Part shown: positions 1 to 6,620 of the stretch, piece after piece
Layout: each line of letters begins with the position of its first letter
How positions within the stretch are numbered: position 1 is the first letter of the stretch
Assembly (NCBI GenBank): GCA_011390235.1
Contig: JAABSS010000473.1
Location: 1 to 9,036 of the forward strand
Direction: 5' to 3'
Length of the DNA stretch: 9,036 nucleotides
Origin: Desulfotignum sp.
Lineage (GTDB): Bacteria; Desulfobacterota; Desulfobacteria; Desulfobacterales; Desulfobacteraceae
Translations under genes and position numbers: made by a program
The notes under the pieces: generated by a model
Told to the model about the DNA's origin: nothing
The model's database searches: none
Seen by the model: only the letters and a program-made list of their open reading frames with translations

Positions 1-52
1 CACTGTGGGCAAACGCCTGATCCGCAACTTCATCAAAGGGGCTGCAAAATGA
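1..52 (+). CDS. trpG: Anthranilate synthase glutamine amidotransferase subunit, C-terminal end only (partial)
   Basis: Reading from base 2, the window opens with the end of an ORF, TVGKRLIRNFIKGAAK followed by TGA at 50-52. This matches the usual tail of TrpG/PabA glutamine amidotransferases, in which a 'T..G..L..NF' segment closes the protein. The subunit supplies ammonia from glutamine for anthranilate synthesis. Its stop overlaps the trpD start as ATGA, typical of translationally coupled trpG-trpD pairs. The catalytic Cys-His-Glu triad lies outside the window, so the call rests on 16 residues plus context. A pabA origin cannot be excluded, but the position directly before trpD favours trpG. 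Confidence 0.7.
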   Translation, partial: TVGKRLIRNFIKGAAK

Positions 53-1068
53 ATTTCACCCTTCTTCTCAACCGCATCATCGCAGGCCAGGACCTGACCC
101 AAGACCAGGCCGCAGACATGATCACAGATATTTTTTCCGGCACCATCACCCCGGCCCAGGTGGGGGCGTTCATGGCAGCCCTGGCCACCAAAAAAGAAAC
201 CTTTGAAGAGCTGGCCGGTGCAGCCCGGGCCATGCGCACCAAAGCACGGCGCATCCAGGCCGTGTCCAAAAAAGTGATTGACACCTGCGGCACCGGGGGA
301 GATGCGTCAGGTTCCTTTAATATCTCCACCGCCACCGCCTTTGTGGTGGCAGGTGCCGGCATCACCGTGGCCAAACACGGCAACCGCAGCGTTTCCAGCA
401 AATGCGGCAGTGCAGATGTGCTGGAAGCCCTGGGGGTCAATCTTGATCTTGATCCGGAAATCGTGGAAGAGGCAGTGAACGACATCGGCATCGGCTTCAT
501 GTTTGCCCCGGTTTTCCACGGGGCCATGAAATATGCGGCCCGGGCCAGGAAAGAATGCGGGATCCGCAGCATTTTCAACATGCTGGGCCCTCTGACCAAC
601 CCGGCTGCCGCCTCCTGCCAGATCCTGGGGGTGTATGCCCCCCACCTTACCCAGATGTTTGCCAAGGCACTCAAGCTGCTGGGAGTGGAAAAAGCCTTTG
701 TGGTCCACGGCCATGACGGCATGGATGAGATCACCACCACAGATCTGACAAGGGTATCTGAATTGTCAGACGGCCATATCAAAACCTATGACCTGGATCC
801 GCTGCAGTATTTTGATGACTATGCTGATCCGGCAGATCTCAAGGGCGGGGATGTGCACACCAATGCCGCCATTATCCATTCTGTTCTTGCCGGAGAAAAA
901 GGCCCGAAGCGGGATATTGTTCTGATCAATGCCGGTGCCGGTCTTGTGGCAGCCGGTGCTGCCCCTACCATCCACCAGGGAATCCAGGTGGCAGCCGATG
1001 CCATAGACACAGGCAAAGCAGAGCAGAAACTCACTGATCTGGTGCGGTTCACCCGGGAGAATACGTGA
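49..1068 (+). CDS. trpD: Anthranilate phosphoribosyltransferase TrpD
   Basis: The enzyme transfers the phosphoribosyl group of PRPP to anthranilate, giving N-(5-phosphoribosyl)-anthranilate, the second committed step of tryptophan synthesis in the cytoplasm. The product is 339 residues, the normal family length. All signature motifs are visible: the PRPP loop GTGGD (81-85), NIST (91-94), KHGNR (109-113), the SSKCGSADVLEALG segment (116-129), FMFAP (150-154), GIRSIFNMLGPLTNP with the anthranilate-contacting Arg173 (171-185), and the metal-binding Asp-Glu in HGHDGMDEI (220-228). The N-terminal helical domain spans roughly 1-70. The ATG at 49 overlaps the trpG stop and follows an AAAGGGG ribosome site (35-41) with 7 nt spacing. 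It sits between trpG and trpC in one operon. Nothing looks damaged. Confidence 0.98.
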   Translation: MNFTLLLNRIIAGQDLTQDQAADMITDIFSGTITPAQVGAFMAALATKKETFEELAGAARAMRTKARRIQAVSKKVIDTCGTGGDASGSFNISTATAFVVAGAGITVAKHGNRSVSSKCGSADVLEALGVNLDLDPEIVEEAVNDIGIGFMFAPVFHGAMKYAARARKECGIRSIFNMLGPLTNPAAASCQILGVYAPHLTQMFAKALKLLGVEKAFVVHGHDGMDEITTTDLTRVSELSDGHIKTYDLDPLQYFDDYADPADLKGGDVHTNAAIIHSVLAGEKGPKRDIVLINAGAGLVAAGAAPTIHQGIQVAADAIDTGKAEQKLTDLVRFTRENT

Positions 1069-1069
1069 A

Positions 1070-1867
1070 ATGAAACCCGAAGGGTTTTTAAAAACCATGG
1101 TCCGGATCAAAGAAGATTCGGTGGCACATAACCGCCGCACCCTGCCCCTGGCCGTGCTGCGCAAAGAAGCGGAAAAAATGTCTGCCGGTGGCGATTTTTA
1201 CAAAGCCATGGCCCGAAGCACGCCCCGGGATGTGGGGATCATTGCGGAAATCAAAAAAGCCTCTCCATCAAAAAAAGAGATCTGCCTGGACCTGGATCCT
1301 CACACCTATGTCAGGGACTGTGAAAAGGCAGGAGCCAGGGCCATATCCGTGCTCACCGAACCGGTGTATTTCAAAGGCAGCCTCAAGGATCTGAAAACCG
1401 CCTGCACTGCCACCCGTCTTCCGGTACTGCGCAAGGATTTTATCATCAGCACATACCAGATCTATGAAGCAAAGCAGGCCGGGGCCGGTTCCGTGCTGCT
1501 CATCACCACCCTTTTGTCCCGAAACCAGCAGGCCGATTATACAACCCTTGCAAGGGAACTGGGCATGGAGCCCCTGGTGGAGATATCTTCTGAATGGGAA
1601 TGTGAACAGGCCCTTGGCACCGGTGCAAAGGTGGTGGGGATCAACAACAGAAACCTTGCCACGCTGGAAGTGGACCCTGACACCGCCCTGCGGGTTGCAG
1701 CTGTTCTCCCCGCAGATATTGTTCCGGTGGCAGCATCGGGAATTTCCTGCCGCCAGGATATAAAAAAAGCCGTGGATGCCGGCATATACAATTTTCTGGT
1801 GGGAGAAAGCATTGTCCGGGCCACAGACCGCAAGGCATTTCTCCAATCTCTTTTACAGGATGCATAG
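1070..1867 (+). CDS. trpC: Indole-3-glycerol phosphate synthase TrpC
   Basis: This cytoplasmic TIM-barrel enzyme closes the indole ring: CdRP is decarboxylated and dehydrated to indole-3-glycerol phosphate. The 265-residue length is that of a stand-alone synthase, not a TrpC-TrpF fusion. Visible motifs are IAEIKKASPSK (58-68) with catalytic-type Glu60 and Lys62, LRKDFI (120-125) with the Lys122 expected to act in catalysis, VEIS with Glu171 (170-173), INNRNL (191-196), and the phosphate-binding SGI (223-225) and VGES (244-247). The residue after SPSK, usually Gly in bacterial enzymes, is Lys69 here. The ATG at 1070 lies 1 nt after the trpD stop and has GGGAGA at 1055-1060 upstream with 9 nt spacing, so it is probably coupled to trpD translation. 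It directly precedes trpF. Confidence 0.97.
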   Translation: MKPEGFLKTMVRIKEDSVAHNRRTLPLAVLRKEAEKMSAGGDFYKAMARSTPRDVGIIAEIKKASPSKKEICLDLDPHTYVRDCEKAGARAISVLTEPVYFKGSLKDLKTACTATRLPVLRKDFIISTYQIYEAKQAGAGSVLLITTLLSRNQQADYTTLARELGMEPLVEISSEWECEQALGTGAKVVGINNRNLATLEVDPDTALRVAAVLPADIVPVAASGISCRQDIKKAVDAGIYNFLVGESIVRATDRKAFLQSLLQDA

Positions 1868-1871
1868 GCCC

Positions 1872-2543
1872 ATGGCCCCATCCCGGTTTCAATCCCTGCC
1901 AGACCATTCTCCTTTCATCAAAATCTGCGGGCTCACAGATCCGGAGAATGCACAGGCATGCGTCCGGGCCGGGGCAGATATCATCGGGCTGGTGTTTTAT
2001 CCCAAAAGCCCAAGGCACCTGGAAATCCCCCGGGCCGCGCAGGTTGCCCAACCCCTTTCCGGTCAGGTGCCGGTATGGGGGGTGTTTGTGGATGCCGGAC
2101 TGGACACGATCATGGCCCATGTACACGCCTGCGGCCTGACAGGGGTCCAGCTCCATGGCAGGGAATCACCGGATCTTGTGGATGCGTTGAAGCAAAAAAA
2201 ACTGACCGTGACAAAAGCGGTTTTTGCCGCCGGATCTCCCGGTCTGGACACCGTGCATACCTATGCCGCTGCCGACTGTTTTCTGGTGGAATGCGGGCTG
2301 GGAAAATTACCCGGGGGCAATGCCAGAACCTGGGACTACCGCCAGGCCCGTAAAATTGCCGCCCAATATCCGGTACTGCTGGCCGGCGGGCTGACCTGCG
2401 CCAATATCACTAAAGCCCTTGCTGATGCCGATCCCCTGGGTGTGGACATCTCATCAGGGGTGGAAACCGCTTTCGGCATCAAGGATATCCAGCAGGTGGC
2501 TGACCTGGTCAGGATGGTGAAAGGACCAGGTACAAGGGAGTAA
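1872..2543 (+). CDS. trpF: Phosphoribosylanthranilate isomerase TrpF
   Basis: The enzyme catalyses the Amadori rearrangement of phosphoribosyl-anthranilate to CdRP, the step between TrpD and TrpC. From ATG 1872 it is 223 residues, normal for the family. Motifs are KICGLT with catalytic Cys19 (17-22), LVFYPKSPR (40-48), VWGVFVD (68-74), GVQLHG (91-96), LLAGGL (169-174) and the phosphate-site segment VDISSGVE (191-198). The usual LLD....GGTG..FDW segment instead reads LVECGLGKLPGGNARTWDY (138-156): the catalytic general-acid Asp is replaced by Glu140, and GGTG by GGNA. Start choice is uncertain. ATG 1872 follows AGGA at 1857-1860 by 11 nt, whereas ATG 1860 would overlap trpC by 8 nt and has no ribosome site at a normal distance. 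It is the last gene of the operon here, with a convergent gene 41 bp beyond. Confidence 0.93.
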   Translation: MAPSRFQSLPDHSPFIKICGLTDPENAQACVRAGADIIGLVFYPKSPRHLEIPRAAQVAQPLSGQVPVWGVFVDAGLDTIMAHVHACGLTGVQLHGRESPDLVDALKQKKLTVTKAVFAAGSPGLDTVHTYAAADCFLVECGLGKLPGGNARTWDYRQARKIAAQYPVLLAGGLTCANITKALADADPLGVDISSGVETAFGIKDIQQVADLVRMVKGPGTRE

Positions 2544-2584
2544 TGCAGCCATCAGCCAACCGGTAAAGCGTCAGCCACCATTAT

Positions 2585-3283
2585 TCAGCGCACCGCTATA
2601 TTGGTGCCGGGATAGATATCAGCATCCGGGGCCAGTTTGTTGAGCTTGCGCAGCGCCGCTACAGTGGTATTGTATTTTTGGGAAATACTCCACAGGGTCT
2701 CCCCTTTTTTCACGGTATGAAATATGCTGGCAGGTTTTTTCTCCTGCACCGCCGTGGATTTTTTTACCACAGGCCTGGTTTCTGCGGATTGACTTGTGAC
2801 AGGTTCCGGTGCTGCAGCCATTTTGCTGACAGCTGACAGCTTTTGTTCCAGATTTCCCATCCGTTCGGTCAGTGAATCAAATTTCACCTGGGCAGCAACC
2901 TCAAGACGGGATATCTGCTGCTGCAGCCGGGCCAACGTGGCATTCAGATCCGCATCAGTGCCGTCCCCCGCAGCAAACGATAACTTGGCCTGCATGTTTT
3001 CTATGGCAGCTTCCATAGATGCCAGCCGTTCCTGCATTTCCCCTGATAGTGTGTCCTTAGAAACGGAAGACACTGCCTGGTTCTGTGAATCAGATGACCT
3101 GAAAAACAAAAAAAAGACCACCAGCGTTACAACCAGCGCGCCGGCAATGATCAGGGTAAATTCATTTTTTTTCAACAAGGATGACCCGGCAGTCCTGGCA
3201 CCGGCGGGGGCAGGTTTTTTTTTCCGATTGGCGCTGATCTGTGAAGCAGCCGTTCTTGCATCTGGTTTCTCTTTTTGTTTCAT
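2585..3283 (-). CDS. Inner-membrane-anchored coiled-coil protein with C-terminal LysM domain
   Basis: This 232-residue protein is not assignable to a named gene. It has a very basic, Lys/Arg/Ala-rich N-terminus (1-40), one transmembrane segment (about 42-62, EFTLIIAGALVVTLVVFFLFF), a predicted coiled coil with leucine and glutamine heptads (about 80-153), a Pro/Ser/Lys linker (about 156-187), and a LysM domain at 188-231 (HTVKKGETLWSISQKYNTT...). LysM domains bind N-acetylglucosamine-containing glycans such as peptidoglycan. The positive-inside rule places the LysM domain in the periplasm, so a role tethering the inner membrane to the cell wall is an inference. No catalytic domain is present. 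The start at 3283 is preceded by AGGAG with about 6 nt spacing (CAGGAGCAGGGGATG). It converges on trpF and diverges from the SUMF1-like gene. Codons 21-23 form an A9 homopolymer run (3215-3223 on the + strand). Confidence 0.85.
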   Translation of the reverse strand: MKQKEKPDARTAASQISANRKKKPAPAGARTAGSSLLKKNEFTLIIAGALVVTLVVFFLFFRSSDSQNQAVSSVSKDTLSGEMQERLASMEAAIENMQAKLSFAAGDGTDADLNATLARLQQQISRLEVAAQVKFDSLTERMGNLEQKLSAVSKMAAAPEPVTSQSAETRPVVKKSTAVQEKKPASIFHTVKKGETLWSISQKYNTTVAALRKLNKLAPDADIYPGTNIAVR

Positions 3284-3475
3284 CCCCTGCTCCTGTTTTT
3301 TAAAGCTTTGTTTTTTCTTTTCATATCATTTCTGAATACTTTTTTAAAACCGTTTCACACATTTTTGTTTTACAATTTTTTGTTTCTCCCTTGTATCATG
3401 GTTGGACAGCTTACCGGGTATATGGTAAAAGTATTTTAATAAAAAACCGGTTACCCGATTTCAGGAATTCTTGAC
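3284..3475. promoter_or_regulatory. Divergent AT-rich intergenic region with candidate promoters
   Basis: This 192-bp spacer separates the start codons of the LysM gene (-) and the SUMF1-like gene (+), so it must hold both promoters unless either gene is transcribed from elsewhere. It is distinctly richer in A/T, with T tracts, than the flanking genes. Weak sigma70-like candidates are TTTAAA (3343-3348) with TATGAA (3320-3325), 17 nt spacing, reading left, and TTTACA (3369-3374) with TATCAT (3394-3399), 19 nt spacing, reading right. Neither is close to consensus. A ribosome site AGGA (3463-3466) precedes the ATG at 3476 by 9 nt. I saw no riboswitch, convincing operator palindrome or small ORF. 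Confidence 0.4.
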
Positions 3476-4339
3476 ATGAATTTTTTTGCCCGATACCTTG
3501 TGCAGGCAGTGTTTTTTTTTGGCATACTATTTTGCATTACAGGAAACTGCTTTGCTGATGAAACCCGGATATACACCAACCAGATCGGTATGCGCTTTGT
3601 TTTGATTCCGGCAGGACAGTTTGTCATGGGCAGTCCGCCTTCTGAAAAAGGCAGGCGGTGGAATGAAAAACAACACCGGGTGACCATTTCAAAAAGTTTT
3701 TATATGGGGGAAACAGAGGTCACCCAGGGCCAGTGGAACCGCCTGGCTTCCCCCAACCCCTCTGCATTCAAACTCGGGAACCGATACCCGGTGGATTCCG
3801 TGTCCTGGTATGAAGCCATGCAGTTCATTGCCTTTCTCAATAAACTGGAAAAAACAGACCGGTACCGGCTGCCCACAGAAGCGGAATGGGAATACGCCTG
3901 CCGGGCAGGTGCCACCACCGCTTTTGCCACCGGCCCCATCACCACCATTTCCTGCACAGAGCCGGAACCGGCACTGCTCAATACTGCCTGGTATTGTTAC
4001 AATTCAGGACTGGCAGGTCCACCCAGGGATTTTAAACCCCACCCGGTCAAAACCCTGAAACCCAATGCCTGGGGGCTTTACGACATGCACGGCAATGTCC
4101 AGGAATGGGTATTGGATGCATGCAAAAGCCACAGTTTATGGCGCAGAAGTATAGGACCTGTGACAGATACCTACCAGGATAATATCGTAGATCCTCTGGA
4201 AAAAAATGGGGATCACCGGATTTTCCGCGGGGGTGGCTGGTTCCAGAACGGCAAATACCAGAGATGTGCCTATCGAAGTTTTTACAAACCCGTGGCTGTC
4301 AGAAACAGCCTGGGATTCCGCGTTGTTTTGACCCGGTGA
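3476..4339 (+). CDS. Secreted SUMF1/formylglycine-generating-enzyme-fold protein, catalytic cysteines absent
   Basis: The 287-residue protein begins with a signal peptide (hydrophobic core about 8-22, probable cleavage after CFA at 25-27) and is probably periplasmic. The rest is a full SUMF1/FGE domain: FVLIPAGQFVMGS (41-53), GETEVTQGQW (78-87), PVDSVSWYEA (105-114), RLPTEAEWEYACRAG (131-145), NAWGLYDMHGNVQEW (197-211), RGGGW (251-255), RCAYR (263-267) and LGFRV (279-283). True FGEs oxidise a sulfatase cysteine using a copper-binding cysteine pair just after RGGS. Here that stretch reads RGGGWFQNGKYQRCAYR with only Cys264, at the position of the later structural cysteine, so sulfatase-activating chemistry is unlikely. 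No sulfatase gene is nearby. A binding or structural role is possible, but the function is unknown. The start has AGGA 9 nt upstream. A T9 run (3512-3520) lies inside the signal peptide. The gene ends 21 bp from the convergent TPR-like gene. Confidence 0.87.
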   Translation: MNFFARYLVQAVFFFGILFCITGNCFADETRIYTNQIGMRFVLIPAGQFVMGSPPSEKGRRWNEKQHRVTISKSFYMGETEVTQGQWNRLASPNPSAFKLGNRYPVDSVSWYEAMQFIAFLNKLEKTDRYRLPTEAEWEYACRAGATTAFATGPITTISCTEPEPALLNTAWYCYNSGLAGPPRDFKPHPVKTLKPNAWGLYDMHGNVQEWVLDACKSHSLWRRSIGPVTDTYQDNIVDPLEKNGDHRIFRGGGWFQNGKYQRCAYRSFYKPVAVRNSLGFRVVLTR

Positions 4340-4360
4340 TGAAAAGATGCGGCAAATGGG

Positions 4361-4678
4361 CTACATCCTGGCCTGAATACGCTTGAACAGACCCAGACGT
4401 TTTTTCAAAATCAGCAGCCTGGTCCATTCTTCCAGATGTTGTGCCACCCGGGCATCGCCTTGTTTGATGTCAGTACTCCGGTCTTGTTCCGTGTTCATCA
4501 CTCTGCTGGGTTCGGCAGTTTCCAGGGCTTTTTTCATCCGTGTGCAGGCAGCCTGGATATCTGTGTCTTTTCTTTGGGATTTTTCATTGAGCCTGTCATA
4601 GATATTTTTTGCATCCTGATAATATCCCTGGCTTTCATATGCCTTTGCCAGAGACAGGGTATTGTATTCATGGTCCAT
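4361..4678 (-). CDS. Small helical TPR-like hypothetical protein, third gene of the murJ operon
   Basis: This 105-residue protein is not a gene I recognise. Residues about 4-34 (YNTLSLAKAYESQGYYQDAKNIYDRL) look like a single tetratricopeptide repeat, with the Ala/Gly/Tyr spacing typical of TPR helices. A charged central part follows (about 35-75), then a basic amphipathic C-terminal helix (HLEEWTRLLILKKRLGLFKR, 81-100). It has no signal peptide or transmembrane segment, so it is probably cytoplasmic. One TPR rarely folds alone, so it may act as an adaptor or pair with another helical protein. The ATG at 4678 has AAGG (4687-4690 on the + strand) 8 nt upstream and lies 15 nt after the ftsB-like stop, so the genes are probably co-transcribed. 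I saw no terminator in the 21 bp before the convergent gene. Confidence 0.75.
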   Translation of the reverse strand: MDHEYNTLSLAKAYESQGYYQDAKNIYDRLNEKSQRKDTDIQAACTRMKKALETAEPSRVMNTEQDRSTDIKQGDARVAQHLEEWTRLLILKKRLGLFKRIQARM

Positions 4679-4693
4679 GGGTTCTGCCTTGTG

Positions 4694-4975
4694 TTATTTT
4701 TGTTGTTTGAAAATCAATTCGTCAGGTTCTGCCATACCGTGTTCATGCCTGGCCAGGTGTTTGATATAATTGATATCCTGTTTCAACCGCAGAATCTGTT
4801 TTTCTATGATTTTATTTTCCTGTTTTGCGATGTGTATCCGGGATGATACAACTGCCTTTTTTAATGTAAGTTGCTCATAATCTCTGATGCCATTCTCAGC
4901 AAACACAATCAAAAAAAGGATGAAAACCATGAGTACAAGGGCCAGAAAAAAACCTGTTTTTTCAAGTACTGCCAT
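4694..4975 (-). CDS. ftsB: Septum formation initiator, FtsB/DivIC family
   Basis: This 93-residue single-pass membrane protein belongs to the FtsB/DivIC family, whose members join FtsL and FtsQ in the divisome and help activate septal peptidoglycan synthesis. It has a short cytoplasmic N-terminus, a transmembrane helix (about 8-26), the juxtamembrane ENGIRDYEQL (27-36) closely matching the 'NGI.DY' of E. coli FtsB, a coiled coil (about 36-72), and the family's C-terminal signature DINYIKHLARHEHGMAEPDE (67-86). The length fits the family. The start is 5 nt after the murJ stop, with AAGGA inside the end of murJ at 9 nt spacing, implying translational coupling. In E. coli ftsB sits beside ispD, so placement after murJ is a different but functionally sensible context. 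DivIC is the Gram-positive name for the same family. Confidence 0.88.
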   Translation of the reverse strand: MAVLEKTGFFLALVLMVFILFLIVFAENGIRDYEQLTLKKAVVSSRIHIAKQENKIIEKQILRLKQDINYIKHLARHEHGMAEPDELIFKQQK

Positions 4976-4980
4976 ATGAA

Positions 4981-6531
4981 TCAGTCCTTTTCCGCTCTTT
5001 TTTTCAGCCAGTGCAATGCCATATCAACCTCAGGAAACCGCATTGCTCTGGCCGCAAAAAAGACCACTGTCATCCCCATCATCACACAGGCAGTCACCCC
5101 TGCACCAAGCAGCAGTTTTCCTTGTGCATCAGTGATAATAAATCCGGCTGCCCATTTTACGCAAAATATCATTATAGCAGATAAAAAAAGGGCTCTGCAA
5201 GCTGAAATAACCATTTGGATGCGTGAAAATTTCACCTGTGCCGGGGGGTGAAAAACAAGATAGACAAAGCCGGCCGCCGATGACAGGGATACAGACAAAG
5301 CCAGTCCTGTAATACCTAAAGGATCGATCAAAACAGATGCAAACACGAGATTGGCAACAATGCAGATAATGCCGGCAAAAAATGGATGCCGGAAACTGGA
5401 CACAGCATAGTGAAGGGTGACAAAAACCCGGGCCCCGATGAATGCCCACAACCCGGTTGCCAGATACAACAGACAATGTGCTGTCTGGGCAGCAGCACTG
5501 GCATCAAACGCCCCCTGGCTGAACAACAACCGGACAATGGGTTCATTGAGGGCCATGAGTCCGGCCATGGCCGGTATGGCCACAAACATCACCAGCCGGA
5601 CCCCGGTATCAAATACCGGCACAATCTCCTTTATATTCCCGGCTGCCGCTTTTCTGGAAAAAAAAGGCAGCAGTACAATGGAAAAAGACACGGCAATCAA
5701 AGCCAAAGGGAACTGCACCAGACGGTCTGCATAGTAAAGAAAAGACACACTGCCCTCTGCCAGAAAAGAAGCAAAAAAAGAAGCCACCAGGATATTCACG
5801 TGATAGGGTGCGGCCCCCACCATGCAGGGCATCATTTTTTTTGCACTGTTCACAACACCGGGATGGCACAAGACAAACCGGCCATATTTCAGCATGCCGC
5901 AACGGATCATGAAAGGCACCTGAAACACAAGCTGCACCAGACCGCCAAAGGCAACGCCCAGTGCAAGCCCTGTGACCGGGATATCAAAATGTCCGGTTGC
6001 AAGAAGGGTGAACAAAATCACCACCAGATTAAACACAAGGGGCATCATCCCTGGCACATAAAAATTGCCCAAAGTATTGAGCACCCCCATGAACAAAGAA
6101 ATTACCATGATGACAAACACATAGGGCATCATGATTTTAAACAGCAGCAGGGCCAAAGAAAACTGCGCTTCTCCGGGCACAAATCCCGGTGCCATGACCT
6201 GCAGTATCCAGGGTGCCAGCAGCAGCCCGGCCACAACCAGAAAAACACCCAGTGCAGACAGAACGATGAGAGCGGAAAACACCATGGAAACTGCCTGGTC
6301 CCTGCGGCCGGTCTCCAGAAACCGGGAAAATTGCGGCACAAAGGCAATGCTGAATATGCCGTCAGAAAAAAGTTTTCTGAGCAGGTCAAAAGGCCTGAAT
6401 GCAATAAAAAATGCATCGCTCTGGGCGGATGTGCCAATGACCATGGCAATCAATGCATCACGAATGACCCCGAAAATACGGCTTACAAGGGTAAAACCAC
6501 TGAGCGAAGCTGTGTTTTTAACCAGGGACAT
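4981..6531 (-). CDS. murJ: Lipid II flippase MurJ (MviN)
   Basis: MurJ, of the MOP exporter superfamily, flips lipid II across the inner membrane for peptidoglycan synthesis. The product is 516 residues and strongly hydrophobic throughout, consistent with the usual 14 transmembrane helices. Charged residues needed in E. coli MurJ occur at identical numbers: Arg18, Arg24, Asp25 and Asp39 (SRIFGVIRD, SDAF), Arg52 (DLLRKLFSDG) and Arg270 (YYADRL). The start was set at ATG 6531 because MSLVKNTASLSGFTLVSRIFG aligns with the canonical N-terminus and AAGGA lies 10 nt upstream. A TTG at 6558 in frame would add nine residues but would place that ribosome site inside the gene. It is the first gene of a murJ-ftsB-TPR run and diverges from rpsT. 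Confidence 0.97.
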   Translation of the reverse strand: MSLVKNTASLSGFTLVSRIFGVIRDALIAMVIGTSAQSDAFFIAFRPFDLLRKLFSDGIFSIAFVPQFSRFLETGRRDQAVSMVFSALIVLSALGVFLVVAGLLLAPWILQVMAPGFVPGEAQFSLALLLFKIMMPYVFVIMVISLFMGVLNTLGNFYVPGMMPLVFNLVVILFTLLATGHFDIPVTGLALGVAFGGLVQLVFQVPFMIRCGMLKYGRFVLCHPGVVNSAKKMMPCMVGAAPYHVNILVASFFASFLAEGSVSFLYYADRLVQFPLALIAVSFSIVLLPFFSRKAAAGNIKEIVPVFDTGVRLVMFVAIPAMAGLMALNEPIVRLLFSQGAFDASAAAQTAHCLLYLATGLWAFIGARVFVTLHYAVSSFRHPFFAGIICIVANLVFASVLIDPLGITGLALSVSLSSAAGFVYLVFHPPAQVKFSRIQMVISACRALFLSAIMIFCVKWAAGFIITDAQGKLLLGAGVTACVMMGMTVVFFAARAMRFPEVDMALHWLKKRAEKD

Positions 6532-6541
6532 GGGTATATTT

Positions 6542-6546
6542 TCCTT
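6542..6546 (-). promoter_or_regulatory. murJ: Ribosome binding site setting the murJ start
   Basis: On the minus strand this reads AAGGA and ends 10 nt before the ATG at 6531. It favours that start over the in-frame TTG at 6558, which has only A/T-rich sequence upstream of it. Confidence 0.6.
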
Positions 6547-6571
6547 GACAAAAAACAAAAAATTTTATATC
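6545..6571 (+). promoter_or_regulatory. Candidate rpsT promoter
   Basis: A perfect -35 hexamer TTGACA lies at 6545-6550. The best -10-like element nearby is TATATC at 6566-6571, with a short 15-nt spacer. A second -10-like CATAAT at 6595-6600 has no good -35. The region is very AT-rich and lies about 65-90 bp upstream of the rpsT start, the expected position. The -35 overlaps the murJ ribosome site on the other strand. The spacing is suboptimal, so this is only a candidate. Confidence 0.35.
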
Positions 6572-6620
6572 TCTTTCTTTTTATAAAGCTAATACATAAT
6601 ACCATTAAATTGACGAATAT

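Noticed and set aside
33..782. Long minus-strand open frame antisense to trpD.
   Set aside because: It is a shadow of a high-confidence trpD. The translation lacks recognisable motifs and the frame has no plausible ribosome site.
1776..1871. Extended trpF start at 1776 within trpC.
   Set aside because: It would overlap trpC by 92 bp and add residues with no family match before KICGLT. Starts at 1860 or 1872 fit the operon spacing.
2570..2630. Imperfect hairpin CACCATTAT / ATATTGGTG as a trpF terminator.
   Set aside because: It has one mismatch in nine pairs, a 13-nt loop, no T-run, and lies mostly inside the LysM coding sequence.
3412..3460. Possible operator inverted repeat, CGGGTA (3415-3420) with TACCCG (3452-3457).
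   Set aside because: Only 6 bp match, the flanks diverge and the spacing is 31 nt, so it is within chance for a 192-bp region.
3536..3552. Lipobox in the SUMF1-like protein around Cys25.
   Set aside because: The residue before Cys25 is Asn, which lipoprotein signal peptidase does not accept. A type I cleavage site (CFA) fits better.
6596..6601. TATTAT on the minus strand as the murJ -10 element.
   Set aside because: No acceptable -35 hexamer was found at 16-18 nt upstream. The element is plausible but unsupported.
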